DNA from: Hyphomicrobiaceae bacterium
GTDB taxonomy: Bacteria > Pseudomonadota > Alphaproteobacteria > Rhizobiales > Hyphomicrobiaceae
Reading direction: 5' to 3'
Length of the DNA: 64,000 nt
NCBI GenBank assembly: GCA_021775735.1
Contig: JAJFHG010000041.1
Coordinates: 168,511-232,510, forward strand
Under the pieces are notes generated by a model that saw nothing but the letters and a program-made list of their open reading frames with translations, did no database searches and had not been told where the DNA came from. The translations under genes and the position numbers were made by a program. Shown in pieces: positions 1-10,258 of the stretch (position 1 is the first letter of the stretch; each line of letters starts with the position of its first letter).

Positions 1-393
1 CTTGAAGATCCGAATTTTACACCCTTGTTTGGTGAAAACAGCCGCGCCGAAGTCCCCATCGTGGCACACCTCAAACGGCCCTCAGGAAAGGGTCCCGACT
101 TGCGCCTCAATGGTGCCATAGATCGGTTGGCTGATCTTGGAGACAGTATTTTTGTTGTTGATTTTAAAACCAATCGCGCACCTCCTGCGACACAAGAGGA
201 TGTGGCGGATGCCTACCTCTTCCAGCTCGCCAGCTATCGCCTGGCGCTTGGTCAGATCTACGGCACACGTCCAATCCGCGCAGCCCTGTTGTGGACTGAT
301 GGCCCAACAATAATGGAGATTCCTGCTGCAAAATTAGACGTTTACCAGGATCGGCTGTGGCAACTACAAAGCCCACATCTTGACGAGGCTTAA
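1..393 (+). CDS. addA: Double-strand break repair helicase-nuclease AddA, C-terminal end (partial)
   Basis: This is the last 130 codons of a gene that enters from the left edge; the reading frame is open from base 1. The segment reads as the RecB-like nuclease end of AddA: an Asp in 'NGAIDRL' followed by 'VVDFKTN' gives the D-x(n)-D-x-K pattern of PD-(D/E)XK nucleases, and 'LFQLASYRLAL' fits the helix after it (QxxxY motif). AddAB processes double-strand ends for RecA-dependent repair in alphaproteobacteria. The neighbour trxA follows 77 bp downstream on the same strand, which is the usual alphaproteobacterial addB-addA-trxA order. The helicase domains lie outside the window, so the assignment rests on the nuclease motif plus context. 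Confidence 0.85.
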   Translation, partial: LEDPNFTPLFGENSRAEVPIVAHLKRPSGKGPDLRLNGAIDRLADLGDSIFVVDFKTNRAPPATQEDVADAYLFQLASYRLALGQIYGTRPIRAALLWTDGPTIMEIPAAKLDVYQDRLWQLQSPHLDEA

Positions 394-470
394 TCGCGTA
401 CCTAGGTAAGAGGCAACAACGAGTCGTAACGCTCAGCGCTGCGACATCTAACTCGAGGAGATTTCCTGCA

Positions 471-800
471 ATGGCGACCAATGAAGTTTCAGACGGCACA
501 TTCGAAGATGAAGTTCTAAAGTCCTCGGAACCTGTTCTGGTCGACTTTTTTGCCGAATGGTGTGGGCCATGTAAAGCAATGGCACCTGCTTTGGATGAGC
601 TCGCATCCGAGTTGAAGGGCAAGGTCAAAGTCGTCAAAGTCGACGTTGATCAAAGCCCAGGCATCACTGGTGAATATGGTATTCGCGCCATGCCAACGTT
701 GATCCTGTTCAAAGATGGCAAGGTTGCCGCCCAACATACTGGTGCCTTGGTGCAAAAGAAAAAGCTTGAAGACTGGATCAACCAATCCATTGTCGCTTAA
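471..800 (+). CDS. trxA: Thioredoxin 1
   Basis: A 109-residue protein with the thioredoxin fold and the redox-active motif WCGPC (Cys31 and Cys34), a cis-proline segment 'AMPTLILF', and the family's usual length. It reduces disulfides in cytosolic proteins and is recycled by NADPH-thioredoxin reductase. The start is fixed by a strong GAGGAG ribosome-binding site at 455-460. The gene is followed by a perfect 13-bp hairpin terminator that also faces the convergent folC. Identification is secure. Confidence 0.97.
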   Translation: MATNEVSDGTFEDEVLKSSEPVLVDFFAEWCGPCKAMAPALDELASELKGKVKVVKVDVDQSPGITGEYGIRAMPTLILFKDGKVAAQHTGALVQKKKLEDWINQSIVA

Positions 801-833
801 CCACGACTGACCTCAAGGCGACCACAAACAAAG

Positions 834-873
834 AAACGGTGTGCTGAAATCCAGCACACCGTTTCTTTTTGTT
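834..873. terminator. Bidirectional intrinsic terminator between trxA and folC
   Basis: A perfect 13-bp stem (834-846 with 852-864) and a 5-nt loop are followed by a T-rich run on the plus strand. It lies between the convergent trxA and folC genes. On the minus strand the stem is followed by a shorter T-run, so it probably serves both genes. Confidence 0.9.
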
Positions 874-893
874 TTCTAAAATGATCACTAACC

Positions 894-2225
894 TTAGCCA
901 GTCTCTGGCGCCAAGCCTTCTTGAAGGGCTAGAACATGTCCCGCCAAATAGAGAGATCCGCAAATAAGAATGCGCTTTGGGCCAGGAAACTGATGCTCAA
1001 GACGCGCAAGAGCGGCTTCAACTGTCGTTGAGATCTCAGCTCTCAAGCCCACCTCTTCTGCTGCCTTTGCCAAAATATCAGGTGCATGACTGCCTTCATG
1101 CGCGCCAGGGATCGGCACCGCCATGACGTGACGCACAAGACCGCGAAACGGCGCCAGGAAAGCTTTCGCGTCCTTCAATGCCAACATACCCGTGATCAAG
1201 TGCACGGGCTTATCACTGCGCTCATCAAGATCTGCCATCGTTTGGGCCAGCACCTTACCGGCGGCTGCGTTATGCCCACCATCAAGCCACAGCTCAGTGC
1301 CTGTTGAAACACGCGCCAGTAAAGGGCCACTGTCCAACCGCTGCATGCGCGCGGGCCAGGTAACCGTTTTTAATCCTGTTTCAATCGCACGATCATCAAT
1401 CTTGAAAGCCTTGAGCTCAAGCGCGCCTGCAATGGCAGTCCCAGCGTTTATTATCTGATGGCGGCCATGCAGCGCCGGTATCGGCAAATCTATCAACCGG
1501 TCATCGCGTTGGAAAATCAAACGACCACTTTGTTCAAACGCTTCAAAGTCACGGCCCCAAGCCATCACGGGTGCGCCAATATCTTGTGCCACTTGATCAA
1601 TAACGGCCAGCGGACCCTCATCTTGCTGCGATACCACACAGGGCGCGCCCTGCTTAATGATCCCGGCTTTTTCTGCTGCTATCTCATCAAGATCATCTCC
1701 AAGTTTGTCAGCATGGTCCATGGATATTGTCGTGATGACACACAGCGCGGGCTTGGCCACGACATTAGTCGCGTCAAGACGGCCACCCAAACCCACTTCC
1801 AACAACAGCACATCAGCAGGCGTTTCAGAAAACGCCAACAACGCAGCCGCCGTTGTAATCTCGAATTGCGTGATGTCATCACCGTCATTAACGGCCTGCG
1901 CACGCGTCAACACATCAACGAGTGCATCTTCCGCAATAGGCTTTGAGGGGCCTTCTGTTGTGGCCAGACAAATGCGCTCATGAAACCGCACAAGATGCGG
2001 CGAGATATAGACATGCACACGGTAGCCTGCCGCTTCCAGGATGGCGCGCAGGTAGGCGGCAACCGAGCCCTTACCATTTGTGCCTGCAATATGAACCACC
2101 GGGGGTAGCTTTTTGTGCGGGTCACCCAGTTTGCCAAGCAAAACTTCGATGCGCCCGAGCGAGAGATCAATCAAACGCGGATGCAGAAGTTTTAGATCAG
2201 CAAGAAGTTTGTCGCTTTTGGCCAT
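894..2225 (-). CDS. folC: Bifunctional folylpolyglutamate synthase / dihydrofolate synthase
   Basis: A 443-residue Mur-ligase-type protein that joins glutamate to dihydropteroate and extends the polyglutamate tail of folates in the cytosol. The ATP-binding P-loop 'GTNGKGS' lies at residues 48-54. 'LLEVGLGGRLDATN' and 'LDGGHN' are the further family signatures. An upstream in-frame start at 2318 exists, but the ATG at 2225 (protein begins MAKSDKLL) gives the family's normal N terminus and has a GGCAGGG sequence just ahead of it. It stands downstream of accD with a 220-bp gap, a common alphaproteobacterial pairing accD-folC-trxA. Confidence 0.95.
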   Translation of the reverse strand: MAKSDKLLADLKLLHPRLIDLSLGRIEVLLGKLGDPHKKLPPVVHIAGTNGKGSVAAYLRAILEAAGYRVHVYISPHLVRFHERICLATTEGPSKPIAEDALVDVLTRAQAVNDGDDITQFEITTAAALLAFSETPADVLLLEVGLGGRLDATNVVAKPALCVITTISMDHADKLGDDLDEIAAEKAGIIKQGAPCVVSQQDEGPLAVIDQVAQDIGAPVMAWGRDFEAFEQSGRLIFQRDDRLIDLPIPALHGRHQIINAGTAIAGALELKAFKIDDRAIETGLKTVTWPARMQRLDSGPLLARVSTGTELWLDGGHNAAAGKVLAQTMADLDERSDKPVHLITGMLALKDAKAFLAPFRGLVRHVMAVPIPGAHEGSHAPDILAKAAEEVGLRAEISTTVEAALARLEHQFPGPKRILICGSLYLAGHVLALQEGLAPETG

Positions 2226-2445
2226 GCCCTGCCCGTGCCTTGAACACCGCCTGGTCCACTTGGCCAACCGGGCGCACTCTCGTTTTGCGCTCAGCTTTAA
2301 TACAGAGCTTGTATGCACCCGTCACTAGGGGAATTTTAGCATTTGCGCCAGTTCTAACCACGCGGGCTAAGAGCTCAATTACTTTATCCAAAATCTGTGT
2401 GGATCAGATACAGTGCCGCGGCAGGATTTGAGCGCAAGAAACGTG

Positions 2446-3522
2446 TCAGCTATCGGCAGACTTTCGTGATGTGCCAGCCTTTTTGCCACCAGTCTTAGGT
2501 TCGGTCACAAAACGCTTCTCAGAGCTCACTGGCTCGGCGTCAATGACAACTGCGTCCTCATCGGTCCCGTCGTCGATCTTGTCAGCAACTTCAAGTCCGG
2601 CGTTATCAACTGTCGCACCATTGACATGCGCACCATTCATTTTGTCCGCAGCGGCTGATTTCCTTGTCAACGGCTGAGACATCAAGACACTACAAACGCG
2701 GGCAATGGTTTCGGTTAACTTGTGGCGATGCACCACCATGTCAATCATGCCGTGGTCCAACAGATACTCGGAGCGCTGAAAGCCCTCCGGCAGTTGTTCA
2801 CGGATAGTTTGTTGAATGACGCGAGGGCCTGCAAAACAAATCAATGCTTTGGGCTCAGCAATTTGAATATCACCGAGCATTGCATAGGAGGCCGTAACAC
2901 CACCGGTCGTTGGGTGCGTGAGCACTACAATGTAAGGCAAACAGGCTTCGCGCAGTTGTTGAACAGCGATTGTTGTGCGCGGCATTTGCATCAAAGACAG
3001 GATGCCCTCCTGCATGCGCGCACCACCTGAAGCTGAAAACAAGACAAAGGGCGTTTTACTGGCGAGTGCACGCTGCATGCCCGCTATAATCGCTTCACCC
3101 GCCGCCATGCCAAGCGAACCAGCCATAAAACGGAAATCCTGAACGGCAACGACCGAGCGCAAGCCTTGGATCAGTCCTTCACCAACAACAACGGCATCGT
3201 TCTGATCTGTTTCAGACTTCGCAGTTTTTAATCTATCTGTATAACGGCGGCTATCACGAAACTTGAGCGGGTCCTGCACCACCTCCGGCACTGCAATGCG
3301 TTCAAAAACACCTTCGTCGAAGATATGGGCGAGACGCGTGGGAGCATCCATCTGCTCATGGTATTCCGAGCCAGGAAAAACGAAATCGTTGGCCTCAAGG
3401 TCTTTGTAATAGACCATCTGCCCTGTTTCAGGACAGGTCCGCCAAGCGTTCTCCGGCATCTCGTTTTTAGTACCGAGAAAGCTACGGATCTTGGGCCGAA
3501 CAACGTTATTAATCCAGTTCAC
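2446..3522 (-). CDS. accD: Acetyl-CoA carboxylase carboxyltransferase subunit beta
   Basis: The beta subunit of the carboxyltransferase that makes malonyl-CoA for fatty acid synthesis, acting with AccA. The core matches AccD throughout: '[16 protein letters not shown]', '[15 protein letters not shown]', '[10 protein letters not shown]', '[18 protein letters not shown]', '[16 protein letters not shown]'. The GTG at 3522 ([12 protein letters not shown]...) is preferred: AGGAG sits 10 nt ahead of it, whereas the in-frame TTG at 3531 has AGGAG only one base away. Only one Cys remains in the region that forms a four-Cys zinc ribbon in E. coli AccD, as is common in alphaproteobacteria. The last ~70 residues are an acidic and then lysine-rich tail not needed for the fold. 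Confidence 0.95.
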   Translation of the reverse strand: MNWINNVVRPKIRSFLGTKNEMPENAWRTCPETGQMVYYKDLEANDFVFPGSEYHEQMDAPTRLAHIFDEGVFERIAVPEVVQDPLKFRDSRRYTDRLKTAKSETDQNDAVVVGEGLIQGLRSVVAVQDFRFMAGSLGMAAGEAIIAGMQRALASKTPFVLFSASGGARMQEGILSLMQMPRTTIAVQQLREACLPYIVVLTHPTTGGVTASYAMLGDIQIAEPKALICFAGPRVIQQTIREQLPEGFQRSEYLLDHGMIDMVVHRHKLTETIARVCSVLMSQPLTRKSAAADKMNGAHVNGATVDNAGLEVADKIDDGTDEDAVVIDAEPVSSEKRFVTEPKTGGKKAGTSRKSADS

Positions 3523-3710
3523 GCTCAGCAAACTCCTTGCTAGGCTTGGGCGCCTTGCGCCCCGCTGCAGTCTAGCACCTTTAACCCTCTAACATGGCCC
3601 TCGACACCAATTTGTGAAGAGGGCAAGGCTCAAAGATCGTTAAATTGTCCTCATCCACCGATTGTAAATCGGCAATCTCGGCACCTCAAGCGCAACAGTG
3701 CCGCCCCACT

Positions 3711-4538
3711 TTAGGACCGTAATGGCGCGCTCAACCGCCTAACCAGGTCGAGCACCGCAGGCGCCGTTTGAGCCGTCGCGGCGCCATTACGATCAAGGCT
3801 CTCCTCAATCGCACGAACCAGCGCGGACCCGACCACAACCCCATCGGCACCTTGTGACAGCTGCTGAACCTGCTCCGGCGATTTAACGCCAAAGCCCACA
3901 ACCACCGGCAGCGGCGTTGAAGATTTGATCCGAGCCACCTGATCTTGCACATCGTTTACCACAGGAGCGGTGGTGCCGGTAATCCCTGCAATGGAAACGT
4001 AATAAACGAAGCCGGAGGTGTTTTTTAAAACCGTTGGCAGGCGTTTGGAGTCCGTTGTTGGCGTTGCCAGGCGGATAAAACTCAGTCCCCGCTTGATCCC
4101 TGGCAGGCACAGCTCATCATCCGCCTCGGGCGGCACATCAACAACGATCATGCCATCAACACCGGCTTCAGCGGCATCGTCCAAAAAAGCGTCCACCGGA
4201 TAGACGTAGATCGGGTTGTAGTATCCCATCAAAACGATTGGTGTATCGGGATCTGTTTTTCGGAATGTGCGCACCATGTCGAGTGTACGCTTCATATTCT
4301 GGCCTGCTTTGAGCGCACGCAAACTTGCGGCCTGAATGGCAGGGCCATCGGCCATCGGATCAGAAAACGGCATACCCAATTCGATGATGTCCGCGCCGGC
4401 TGCTGGCAGCCCCTTTAAGATATCCATCGCAGTTTCAGGGTCTGGATCACCCGCGGTAACAAACGTCACCATCGCACCGCGGCCTTCAGCTTTGAGCGCT
4501 TGGAACGTGCGATCAATGCGCGATACCTGTGTTGTCAT
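3711..4538 (-). CDS. trpA: Tryptophan synthase alpha chain
   Basis: The alpha subunit of tryptophan synthase; it cleaves indole-3-glycerol phosphate and passes indole to TrpB. From the ATG at 4538 the protein has 275 residues, with catalytic Glu53 in '[16 protein letters not shown]' and Asp64 in the same motif, equivalent to E. coli Glu49 and Asp60. A GTG start ten codons upstream (4568) is possible, but it adds a tail not seen in the family, and neither start has a strong ribosome-binding site. The gene follows trpB by 44 bp (14 bp if the GTG is used), so the two are almost certainly co-transcribed. Confidence 0.96.
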   Translation of the reverse strand: MTTQVSRIDRTFQALKAEGRGAMVTFVTAGDPDPETAMDILKGLPAAGADIIELGMPFSDPMADGPAIQAASLRALKAGQNMKRTLDMVRTFRKTDPDTPIVLMGYYNPIYVYPVDAFLDDAAEAGVDGMIVVDVPPEADDELCLPGIKRGLSFIRLATPTTDSKRLPTVLKNTSGFVYYVSIAGITGTTAPVVNDVQDQVARIKSSTPLPVVVGFGVKSPEQVQQLSQGADGVVVGSALVRAIEESLDRNGAATAQTAPAVLDLVRRLSAPLRS

Positions 4539-4582
4539 AGTGTCGATTGCTTTCACGATTGTGGGCACCTGAGCGGTACGTT

Positions 4583-5812
4583 TTAGATATCGAGGCCGAG
4601 GTGATCTGCAACGGCAAACACGTCTTTATCGCCACGACCACACAAATTCATCACCAGCAGATGATCCTTCTGCAACGTTGGCGCAAGTTTGGTCACCCAT
4701 GCGAGCGCATGACTTGGCTCAAGCGCTGGAATTATACCTTCAAGCTTTGAGCACAGTTGGAAGGCGTCTAGAGCTTCGGTGTCTGTAATTGGCACGTATT
4801 CAACGCGACCAGACTCTTTGAGCCAAGAGTGCTCTGGCCCGACACCTGGGTAATCAAGGCCGGCAGATATAGAATGGCCTTCCATGATCTGGCCATCACT
4901 ATCCTGCAATAGGAACGTACGGTTACCATGTAGAACGCCCGGCGCACCGCCGCTCATTGAAGCGGCATGCCCGTTGTAGTGTTCAATACCATGGCCACCG
5001 GCTTCAACGCCGTAGATTTTGATGTCTTTGTCATCCAGGAACGGGTGAAACAAGCCAATCGCGTTTGAGCCGCCTCCGATACATGCCACCAAACTGTCAG
5101 GCAGTCGGCCTTCCATCTCCATCATCTGCTGGCGTGTTTCTTCACCAATCACCGATTGGAAATCACGCACCATCTCAGGATAGGGGTGAGGCCCTGCCGC
5201 AGTACCGATCAGGTAGTACGTGTCATGCACGTTGGCCACCCAATCGCGCAGCGCTTCATTCATGGCGTCTTTGAGTGTCATCGCACCGGACGTGACGGCG
5301 TTGACCTTAGCGCCCAACAGATTCATGCGCACCATGTTGGGCTTTTGACGCTCGGTGTCGAGCTTGCCCATATAAATCTCACACGGCAAACCAAAGCGGG
5401 CGCAAACCGTCGCTACCGCAACACCATGTTGCCCCGCACCCGTCTCGGCAATAATGCGCGTTTTGCCCATACGCATTGCCAATAGGATTTGGCCCAAGCA
5501 ATTATTGATCTTGTGCGACCCGGTATGATTGAGTTCATCACGCTTAAAATAGATCTTCGCACCACCAAGGTGCTCGGTGAGACGCTCTGCGTGATAGAGC
5601 GGGCTTGGCCGTCCCCCATAATGGGTCATCAAAGTCTCAAGCGCTTTGGCGAATTCAGGGTCGGCTTTTGCGTCCTCGTAGGCCTGCTCCAGATCGAGGA
5701 TCAGCGGCATCAACGTCTCGGCAACAAAACGACCGCCAAACTTACCAAAAAAGCCATTGCTATCAGGGCCCGTGCGATAGCTATTGCGGTACTGGTCTGA
5801 GACGTTGTTCAT
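4583..5812 (-). CDS. trpB: Tryptophan synthase beta chain
   Basis: The PLP-dependent beta subunit that condenses indole with serine. The 409-residue length is typical. Lys101 in 'HTGSHKINN' is the pyridoxal phosphate lysine, and the glycine-rich phosphate loop '[10 protein letters not shown]' follows later. '[13 protein letters not shown]' is the conserved N terminus. The gene lies 19 bp after trpF and shortly before trpA, forming the alphaproteobacterial trpF-trpB-trpA unit, which is separate from trpE/G/D/C. Confidence 0.98.
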   Translation of the reverse strand: MNNVSDQYRNSYRTGPDSNGFFGKFGGRFVAETLMPLILDLEQAYEDAKADPEFAKALETLMTHYGGRPSPLYHAERLTEHLGGAKIYFKRDELNHTGSHKINNCLGQILLAMRMGKTRIIAETGAGQHGVAVATVCARFGLPCEIYMGKLDTERQKPNMVRMNLLGAKVNAVTSGAMTLKDAMNEALRDWVANVHDTYYLIGTAAGPHPYPEMVRDFQSVIGEETRQQMMEMEGRLPDSLVACIGGGSNAIGLFHPFLDDKDIKIYGVEAGGHGIEHYNGHAASMSGGAPGVLHGNRTFLLQDSDGQIMEGHSISAGLDYPGVGPEHSWLKESGRVEYVPITDTEALDAFQLCSKLEGIIPALEPSHALAWVTKLAPTLQKDHLLVMNLCGRGDKDVFAVADHLGLDI

Positions 5813-5831
5813 GTGTTTTTGCCTATCCCCA

Positions 5832-6500
5832 TTAGACGCTCTTTTTAGCCGCCTTAGCGGCCTGGATAAAGCGGCGGATCAACTCAGGGTCTTTGGCGCC
5901 AGGGCGTATTTCAACGCCGGATGAGACGTCAACTGCGGGTGCACCCGTCAGGCGAATGGCGTCGCCAACATTGTCCGGAGTGAGCCCACCAGACAGCATG
6001 TACGGCAGCCTTTCGCTGAGGCCTTCCAAGATCGTCCAGTCAAAGGCCAGACCATTGCCACCTGGAAGGTCTTTATCTGTCGTCGGCTTGGCGTCGAACA
6101 AGATCTGATTGGCGACCCCGTCATATGCCATTGCAGCATGAATATCGTCGGGATGGGCGACACCAACGGCTTTGATCACCCGGACATGATAGGCATTTTG
6201 TATCCATTCAACACGAGCCGGACTTTCCGAACCATGTAACTGGATAAAATCAGGGCGCACGGCCTTCATCACATCATCCAAGACGCTGTCTTTTGGATTA
6301 ACAAGCAGCATCGTGATAGCGACCTTGTCAGAAATTTCCCGAACACGGGTGGCGAGCGTTTCAGCCTCAGATAGCGTCACATGTCGTGGGCTTTTTTCAA
6401 AAAACACCAGGCCAAGCATATCTGCCCCGTCATTAATGGCGGCATCAACACTTGCCTCGTCATTGAGGCCACAGATTTTTACAAAAGTCTGGCTGGTCAT
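5832..6500 (-). CDS. trpF: Phosphoribosylanthranilate isomerase
   Basis: The third step of tryptophan synthesis, isomerising N-(5'-phosphoribosyl)-anthranilate to CdRP, as a single TIM barrel. The catalytic Cys is in 'VKICGLN' at the N terminus, 'FIQLHGSE' and 'DVSSGVE' are family signatures, and the length (222 residues) is normal. Two adjacent starts exist (GTG 6503, ATG 6500); the ATG is chosen, with AAGGG about 10 nt before it. It heads the trpFBA unit. Confidence 0.96.
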   Translation of the reverse strand: MTSQTFVKICGLNDEASVDAAINDGADMLGLVFFEKSPRHVTLSEAETLATRVREISDKVAITMLLVNPKDSVLDDVMKAVRPDFIQLHGSESPARVEWIQNAYHVRVIKAVGVAHPDDIHAAMAYDGVANQILFDAKPTTDKDLPGGNGLAFDWTILEGLSERLPYMLSGGLTPDNVGDAIRLTGAPAVDVSSGVEIRPGAKDPELIRRFIQAAKAAKKSV

Positions 6501-6573
6501 CACCTATAGACCCTTACCGCGCATTTTAGCGACGACGGCTAGTCACTTGAAGTTGGAGTTGTGCCTCAGCGTG

Positions 6574-6924
6574 TTACTCGCCAGCTGGAAGCATTAATTT
6601 TTGTCGTGAGGCCACTTCATCATCGCGCTCACGCGTCAGTCTATCAGCCTCATGACGCCACTTGGCGGCTTCACGTGTTTCCTTGCGCGCGGCTTTACGA
6701 TAGCGCCCTTGTGACATCCAGGCGGCAACGCCACCAAGAATAACACCAAGCACCAGGGCGCCAAAAAGATAGACGAAGAAAGGAAGGTTTAATGAGAACA
6801 TCGGTTGATCGGGCTGGAACGGATCGAGGACGAGTGACACCTTATGGCGATTGGCGATTGCGAGCGCGACCAGCAAGATTCCAACGGGAATTGCGACTAC
6901 CAAGCTCAAAAACCGATTTAACAC
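6574..6924 (-). CDS. LapA-domain (DUF1049-type) inner-membrane protein
   Basis: A 116-residue protein with two hydrophobic membrane segments (about residues 5-24 and 47-70), followed by a charged cytoplasmic helix rich in Arg/Glu that is likely to form a coiled coil. This two-TM-plus-helix design matches the LapA/LapB-type family, whose gammaproteobacterial members help control LPS synthesis. In alphaproteobacteria it is regularly found next to ihfB, as here. The start is GTG, chosen for the GAGG sequence 7 nt ahead. The role in this organism is inferred. Confidence 0.8.
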   Translation of the reverse strand: MLNRFLSLVVAIPVGILLVALAIANRHKVSLVLDPFQPDQPMFSLNLPFFVYLFGALVLGVILGGVAAWMSQGRYRKAARKETREAAKWRHEADRLTRERDDEVASRQKLMLPAGE

Positions 6925-6979
6925 CGTCTAACCTCTTTAGACCTGAGCGACCCCTAGCCATCTCTATAAGTGACGAGGG

Positions 6980-7264
6980 TTAAGACTCACCATTCAACCG
7001 ATCACGCAGCTCTTTGCCGGTCTTAAAAAATGGCACGAACTTCTCAGAAACCGAGACCGGTTCACCGGTACGCGGATTGCGACCCTGGCGCGCCTCACGA
7101 TGTTTCACCGTAAAAGCACCAAAGCCTCTGAGCTCGACCCTATCACCACGCGCTAGGGCATCGATGATTTCATCAAGAATAACGTTGACGATGCGCTCTA
7201 CGTCGCGATGAAACAAATGCGGATTAGTGGCCGAAATCTTCTGGACCAGTTCGGACTTTATCAC
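6980..7264 (-). CDS. ihfB: Integration host factor subunit beta
   Basis: A DNA-bending nucleoid protein, the partner of IHF-alpha, acting in sigma-54 promoter activation, replication and recombination. With a GTG start at 7264 the protein is exactly 94 residues and begins '[10 protein letters not shown]', the family's normal N terminus; AGGTG lies 8 nt ahead. '[26 protein letters not shown]' contains the beta-arm with its DNA-intercalating Pro and the signature pattern. An ATG 30 codons upstream would extend it into sppA and is rejected. It follows sppA by 31 bp. Confidence 0.95.
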   Translation of the reverse strand: MIKSELVQKISATNPHLFHRDVERIVNVILDEIIDALARGDRVELRGFGAFTVKHREARQGRNPRTGEPVSVSEKFVPFFKTGKELRDRLNGES

Positions 7265-7295
7265 GGGGCACCTATTGAAAAGTGTTTGAAATTCC

Positions 7296-8258
7296 TCAAT
7301 TTTCTTGAGGGTGCCAAACCGAGACGAGGCCGTCAAGTCGTAGATCTTGCGCATTCAATAAGTTGGCGTACGAACCAAATAGGCGGGCGGTCAGTCCATC
7401 CCAAAAAGCCCCAAAAATGCGGGCTCCAGCGCCGAGACCGAAGAAATCAGTGTCCACAGGGGTGCGGTCCACCACCTTTACGTCCTTTTCAACACCGCGC
7501 TTTTCTTTCAGCCAATTGACCGCTTCCGTTTCTCCACCGATCTCATCAACCAACTTGTGGGACAATGCATCCCGGCCCGAATAGATGCCACCATCCTTCA
7601 GACCAGGGATGCCAGCAGCACGAACGGAGCGGCGCGTCTCAACCAACGACAGAAACCACTTAAAGCCTTCATCGACCATTTCTTGGGTCATTGCACGGGC
7701 GGCAGGGTCATCGGGCTCAAACGGATTGGGAAGGGCCTTCAAGTTGCCGGAGCGGATGGTTTTCATCTCAACTCCGAGCTTCTTAAACATCTCTGTCACT
7801 TGCGGATATTGCATCAATACGCCAACGGACCCTGTAATCGTATTGCCACGTGCAACGATGTGGTCCGCAGACAGACCAACGATGTAACCGGCCGATGTTG
7901 CAAGTGTTGAGAATTGCGCCACAACGGGCTTCTTCTTTGCAATTTTACGCACCGCTTCATAAATGCCTTCACCACCCGTTGTCGTGCCGCCTGGGCTGTT
8001 AACAAACAACAGGACACCTTTGACATATTCCTGCTCACCAATCTCTTTGATGAGCTTGAGCATCTTACGATCTTCCGTGATCGTGCCTTCAAATGAAAGC
8101 CTGGCAATTTGAGGTCCGCCTCCAAATGCAGACTCATTACCGCGTGCGACCAACGCCGCGAGCGCCAAAAGAATCGCGAGGATGGCACCTACACGCCATA
8201 CGCCGAGTTTGCGTCGAAGACGTCGGCGGTCGAGGACAAGGTCTGTGTCATTTGACAT
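7296..8258 (-). CDS. sppA: Signal peptide peptidase SppA (36K type)
   Basis: A membrane-anchored serine protease that degrades signal peptides left in the inner membrane. An N-terminal anchor (about residues 19-38, '[19 protein letters not shown]') precedes one S49 peptidase domain. Ser in '[14 protein letters not shown]' is the nucleophile, and the general-base Lys lies in '[12 protein letters not shown]'. At 320 residues it is the short single-domain form. The ATG has GGAG 6-8 nt ahead. It lies between rpsA and ihfB, its usual place in alphaproteobacteria. Confidence 0.94.
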   Translation of the reverse strand: MSNDTDLVLDRRRLRRKLGVWRVGAILAILLALAALVARGNESAFGGGPQIARLSFEGTITEDRKMLKLIKEIGEQEYVKGVLLFVNSPGGTTTGGEGIYEAVRKIAKKKPVVAQFSTLATSAGYIVGLSADHIVARGNTITGSVGVLMQYPQVTEMFKKLGVEMKTIRSGNLKALPNPFEPDDPAARAMTQEMVDEGFKWFLSLVETRRSVRAAGIPGLKDGGIYSGRDALSHKLVDEIGGETEAVNWLKEKRGVEKDVKVVDRTPVDTDFFGLGAGARIFGAFWDGLTARLFGSYANLLNAQDLRLDGLVSVWHPQEN

Positions 8259-8427
8259 GGCTCACTCCAAAAATGGCGAACATCGAGGGTGGTCGATCGT
8301 GACATAAGAGGCCGGACAATTACGACCGCACTTAGGCTCTCCAGCACTTCGACACTGAAAACGTAAACTATAAAACGTCGGTCAATACCCGCACCATGCT
8401 AACCCAGCGCCAAGCAAAAACAATCTA

Positions 8428-8467
8428 CAAAAAAAACTTGAGGCCATGACGGTTTCATCATGGCCTC
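8428..8467 (-). terminator. Intrinsic terminator after rpsA
   Basis: On the minus strand a perfect 10-bp stem (GAGGCCATGA with TCATGGCCTC, loop of 8 nt) is followed, after three bases, by eight T residues, just past the rpsA stop codon. It should end the cmk-rpsA transcript before sppA. Confidence 0.93.
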
Positions 8468-8479
8468 ACGTCGTTTGTC

Positions 8480-10258
8480 TTATTCGGCTTTTTTATCGCC
8501 ATCATCTTTGTCAGCGTCGCCTTCAGGGGCAGCCGAGGCCTCGTCGCCCTCTCCGTCATCTTTCTGCTTGTTGATGACAGCACCCAAAATGTCGCCAAGG
8601 GAGGCGCCTGAGTCCGACGAACCGTATTGTGCGACGGCTTGTTTCTCCTCAGCAATTTCGAGCGCCTTGATCGACAGCGAAATGCGACGCGACCCCTTGT
8701 CAACCTGGGTCACAGCGGCATCCACTTTTTGGCCTTCCGAGAACCGCTCTGGACGTTGCTCAGAACGATCACGAGACAGGTCAGACCGTTTAACAAACGT
8801 CGTCAGTTCGGTATCGGCGAGTTTGACCTCAATGCCATTTTCCTGAACGGCAACGACTTCACAGGTAACCTGATCGTTCTTCTTGTAGCGTGCCATCTCA
8901 TCGGCTGGGTCACCCTGCATCTGCTTGATACCAAGTGAGATGCGTTCTTTCTGGCTGTCCACATCAAGCACAACGGCCTTGATAGTGTCGCCCTTATTGT
9001 AGTCTTTGATGACTTCGTCGCCAGCTTTGTTCCAGTCCAGGTCAGACAAGTGGACCATGCCGTCAACACCACCTTCAAGACCGACAAACAGACCAAACTC
9101 AGTAATGTTGCGAATCGGGCCTTCAACCTCAGTGCCCTTCGGATGCGTCGCCAAGAAGCCATCCCATGGGTTGTCCTGAGTTTGTTTCAGGCCAAGTGAA
9201 ATACGGCGTTTGGCTGGATCAACTTCAAGCACCTGCACTTCGACTTCCTGACTGGTCGAAACGATTTTGCCAGGGTGCACATTCTTTTTAGTCCAGCTCA
9301 TTTCTGAAACGTGGATCAAGCCTTCAACGCCAGCTTCCAGCTCCACAAACGCACCATAATCAGCAATATTGGTGACCGTACCTTTGAGTCGGGCGTCGAC
9401 TGGGTACTTTGCTTCAATGCCTTCCCAAGGATCAGACTGAAGCTGCTTCATACCAAGGCTGATACGCTGTGTTTCAGAGTTGATGCGAATGATCTGCACC
9501 TTAACGGTGTCGCCAACGTTGAGAATTTCCGTTGGATGATTGACGCGACGCCAGGCCATGTCAGTGACGTGCAACAAACCATCGATGCCACCAAGGTCAA
9601 TAAATGCACCGTAATCGGTGATGTTTTTAACAACACCATCGATAACTTGACCTTCACCGAGACGCGAAACGATGTCGGCACGCTGTTCTGCACGGGTTTC
9701 TTCCAGAACCGAACGACGTGACACAACAATGTTGCCCCGACGGCGATCCATTTTGAGAATTTGGAACGGCTGCTCCTGATGCATCAACGGACCGATATCG
9801 CGAACAGGGCGGATATCCACCTGACTGCCAGGCAAAAAGGCAACAGCTCCATCAAGATCAACCGTGAAGCCGCCTTTCACCTTGTTGAAGATGACGCCGG
9901 TAACTTTCTCAGCAGCTTCAAACTGTTTCTCAAGACGGGTCCAGCTTTCCTCACGACGCGCCTTATCACGGCTAAGAACGGCTTCGCCGAGCGCATTTTC
10001 GATACGCTCAAGGTAAACTTCAACTTGATCGCCCACCGAAAGCTCAGGGTCTTTGCCAGCGACAGCAAACTCTTTGACCGGCACGCGACCTTCCATCTTC
10101 AAGCCCACATCGATAACCGCGAGGTCTTTTTCAATGGAGATGATCTTGCCTTTCACAACGGAGCCTTCAATCAGGTCATCCTTGGCAAGACTCTCTGCTA
10201 GCAGGGCTGCAAATTCGTCACGGGTCGGTGTCATTTCGTTGCTGATATCAGCGCTCAT
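8480..10258 (-). CDS. rpsA: 30S ribosomal protein S1
   Basis: The RNA-binding ribosomal protein that draws mRNA to the 30S subunit. Its 592 residues contain six S1 (OB-fold) repeats, seen from the recurring motif of the type 'GTVTNIADYGAFVELEAGVEGLIHVSEMSW' and 'RISLGLKQTQDNPW'. The C-terminal tail is acidic and then lysine-rich ('DKDDGDKKAE'). The ATG has a perfect AAGGAG 6 nt ahead. It is downstream of aroA-cmk, the conserved order aroA-cmk-rpsA. Identification is secure. Confidence 0.98.
   Translation of the reverse strand: MSADISNEMTPTRDEFAALLAESLAKDDLIEGSVVKGKIISIEKDLAVIDVGLKMEGRVPVKEFAVAGKDPELSVGDQVEVYLERIENALGEAVLSRDKARREESWTRLEKQFEAAEKVTGVIFNKVKGGFTVDLDGAVAFLPGSQVDIRPVRDIGPLMHQEQPFQILKMDRRRGNIVVSRRSVLEETRAEQRADIVSRLGEGQVIDGVVKNITDYGAFIDLGGIDGLLHVTDMAWRRVNHPTEILNVGDTVKVQIIRINSETQRISLGMKQLQSDPWEGIEAKYPVDARLKGTVTNIADYGAFVELEAGVEGLIHVSEMSWTKKNVHPGKIVSTSQEVEVQVLEVDPAKRRISLGLKQTQDNPWDGFLATHPKGTEVEGPIRNITEFGLFVGLEGGVDGMVHLSDLDWNKAGDEVIKDYNKGDTIKAVVLDVDSQKERISLGIKQMQGDPADEMARYKKNDQVTCEVVAVQENGIEVKLADTELTTFVKRSDLSRDRSEQRPERFSEGQKVDAAVTQVDKGSRRISLSIKALEIAEEKQAVAQYGSSDSGASLGDILGAVINKQKDDGEGDEASAAPEGDADKDDGDKKAE

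Noticed and set aside
3658..3672. Inverted repeat CCGATT-GTA-AATCGG between accD and trpA
   Set aside because: The loop is three bases and no T-run follows; too short to call a terminator or operator.
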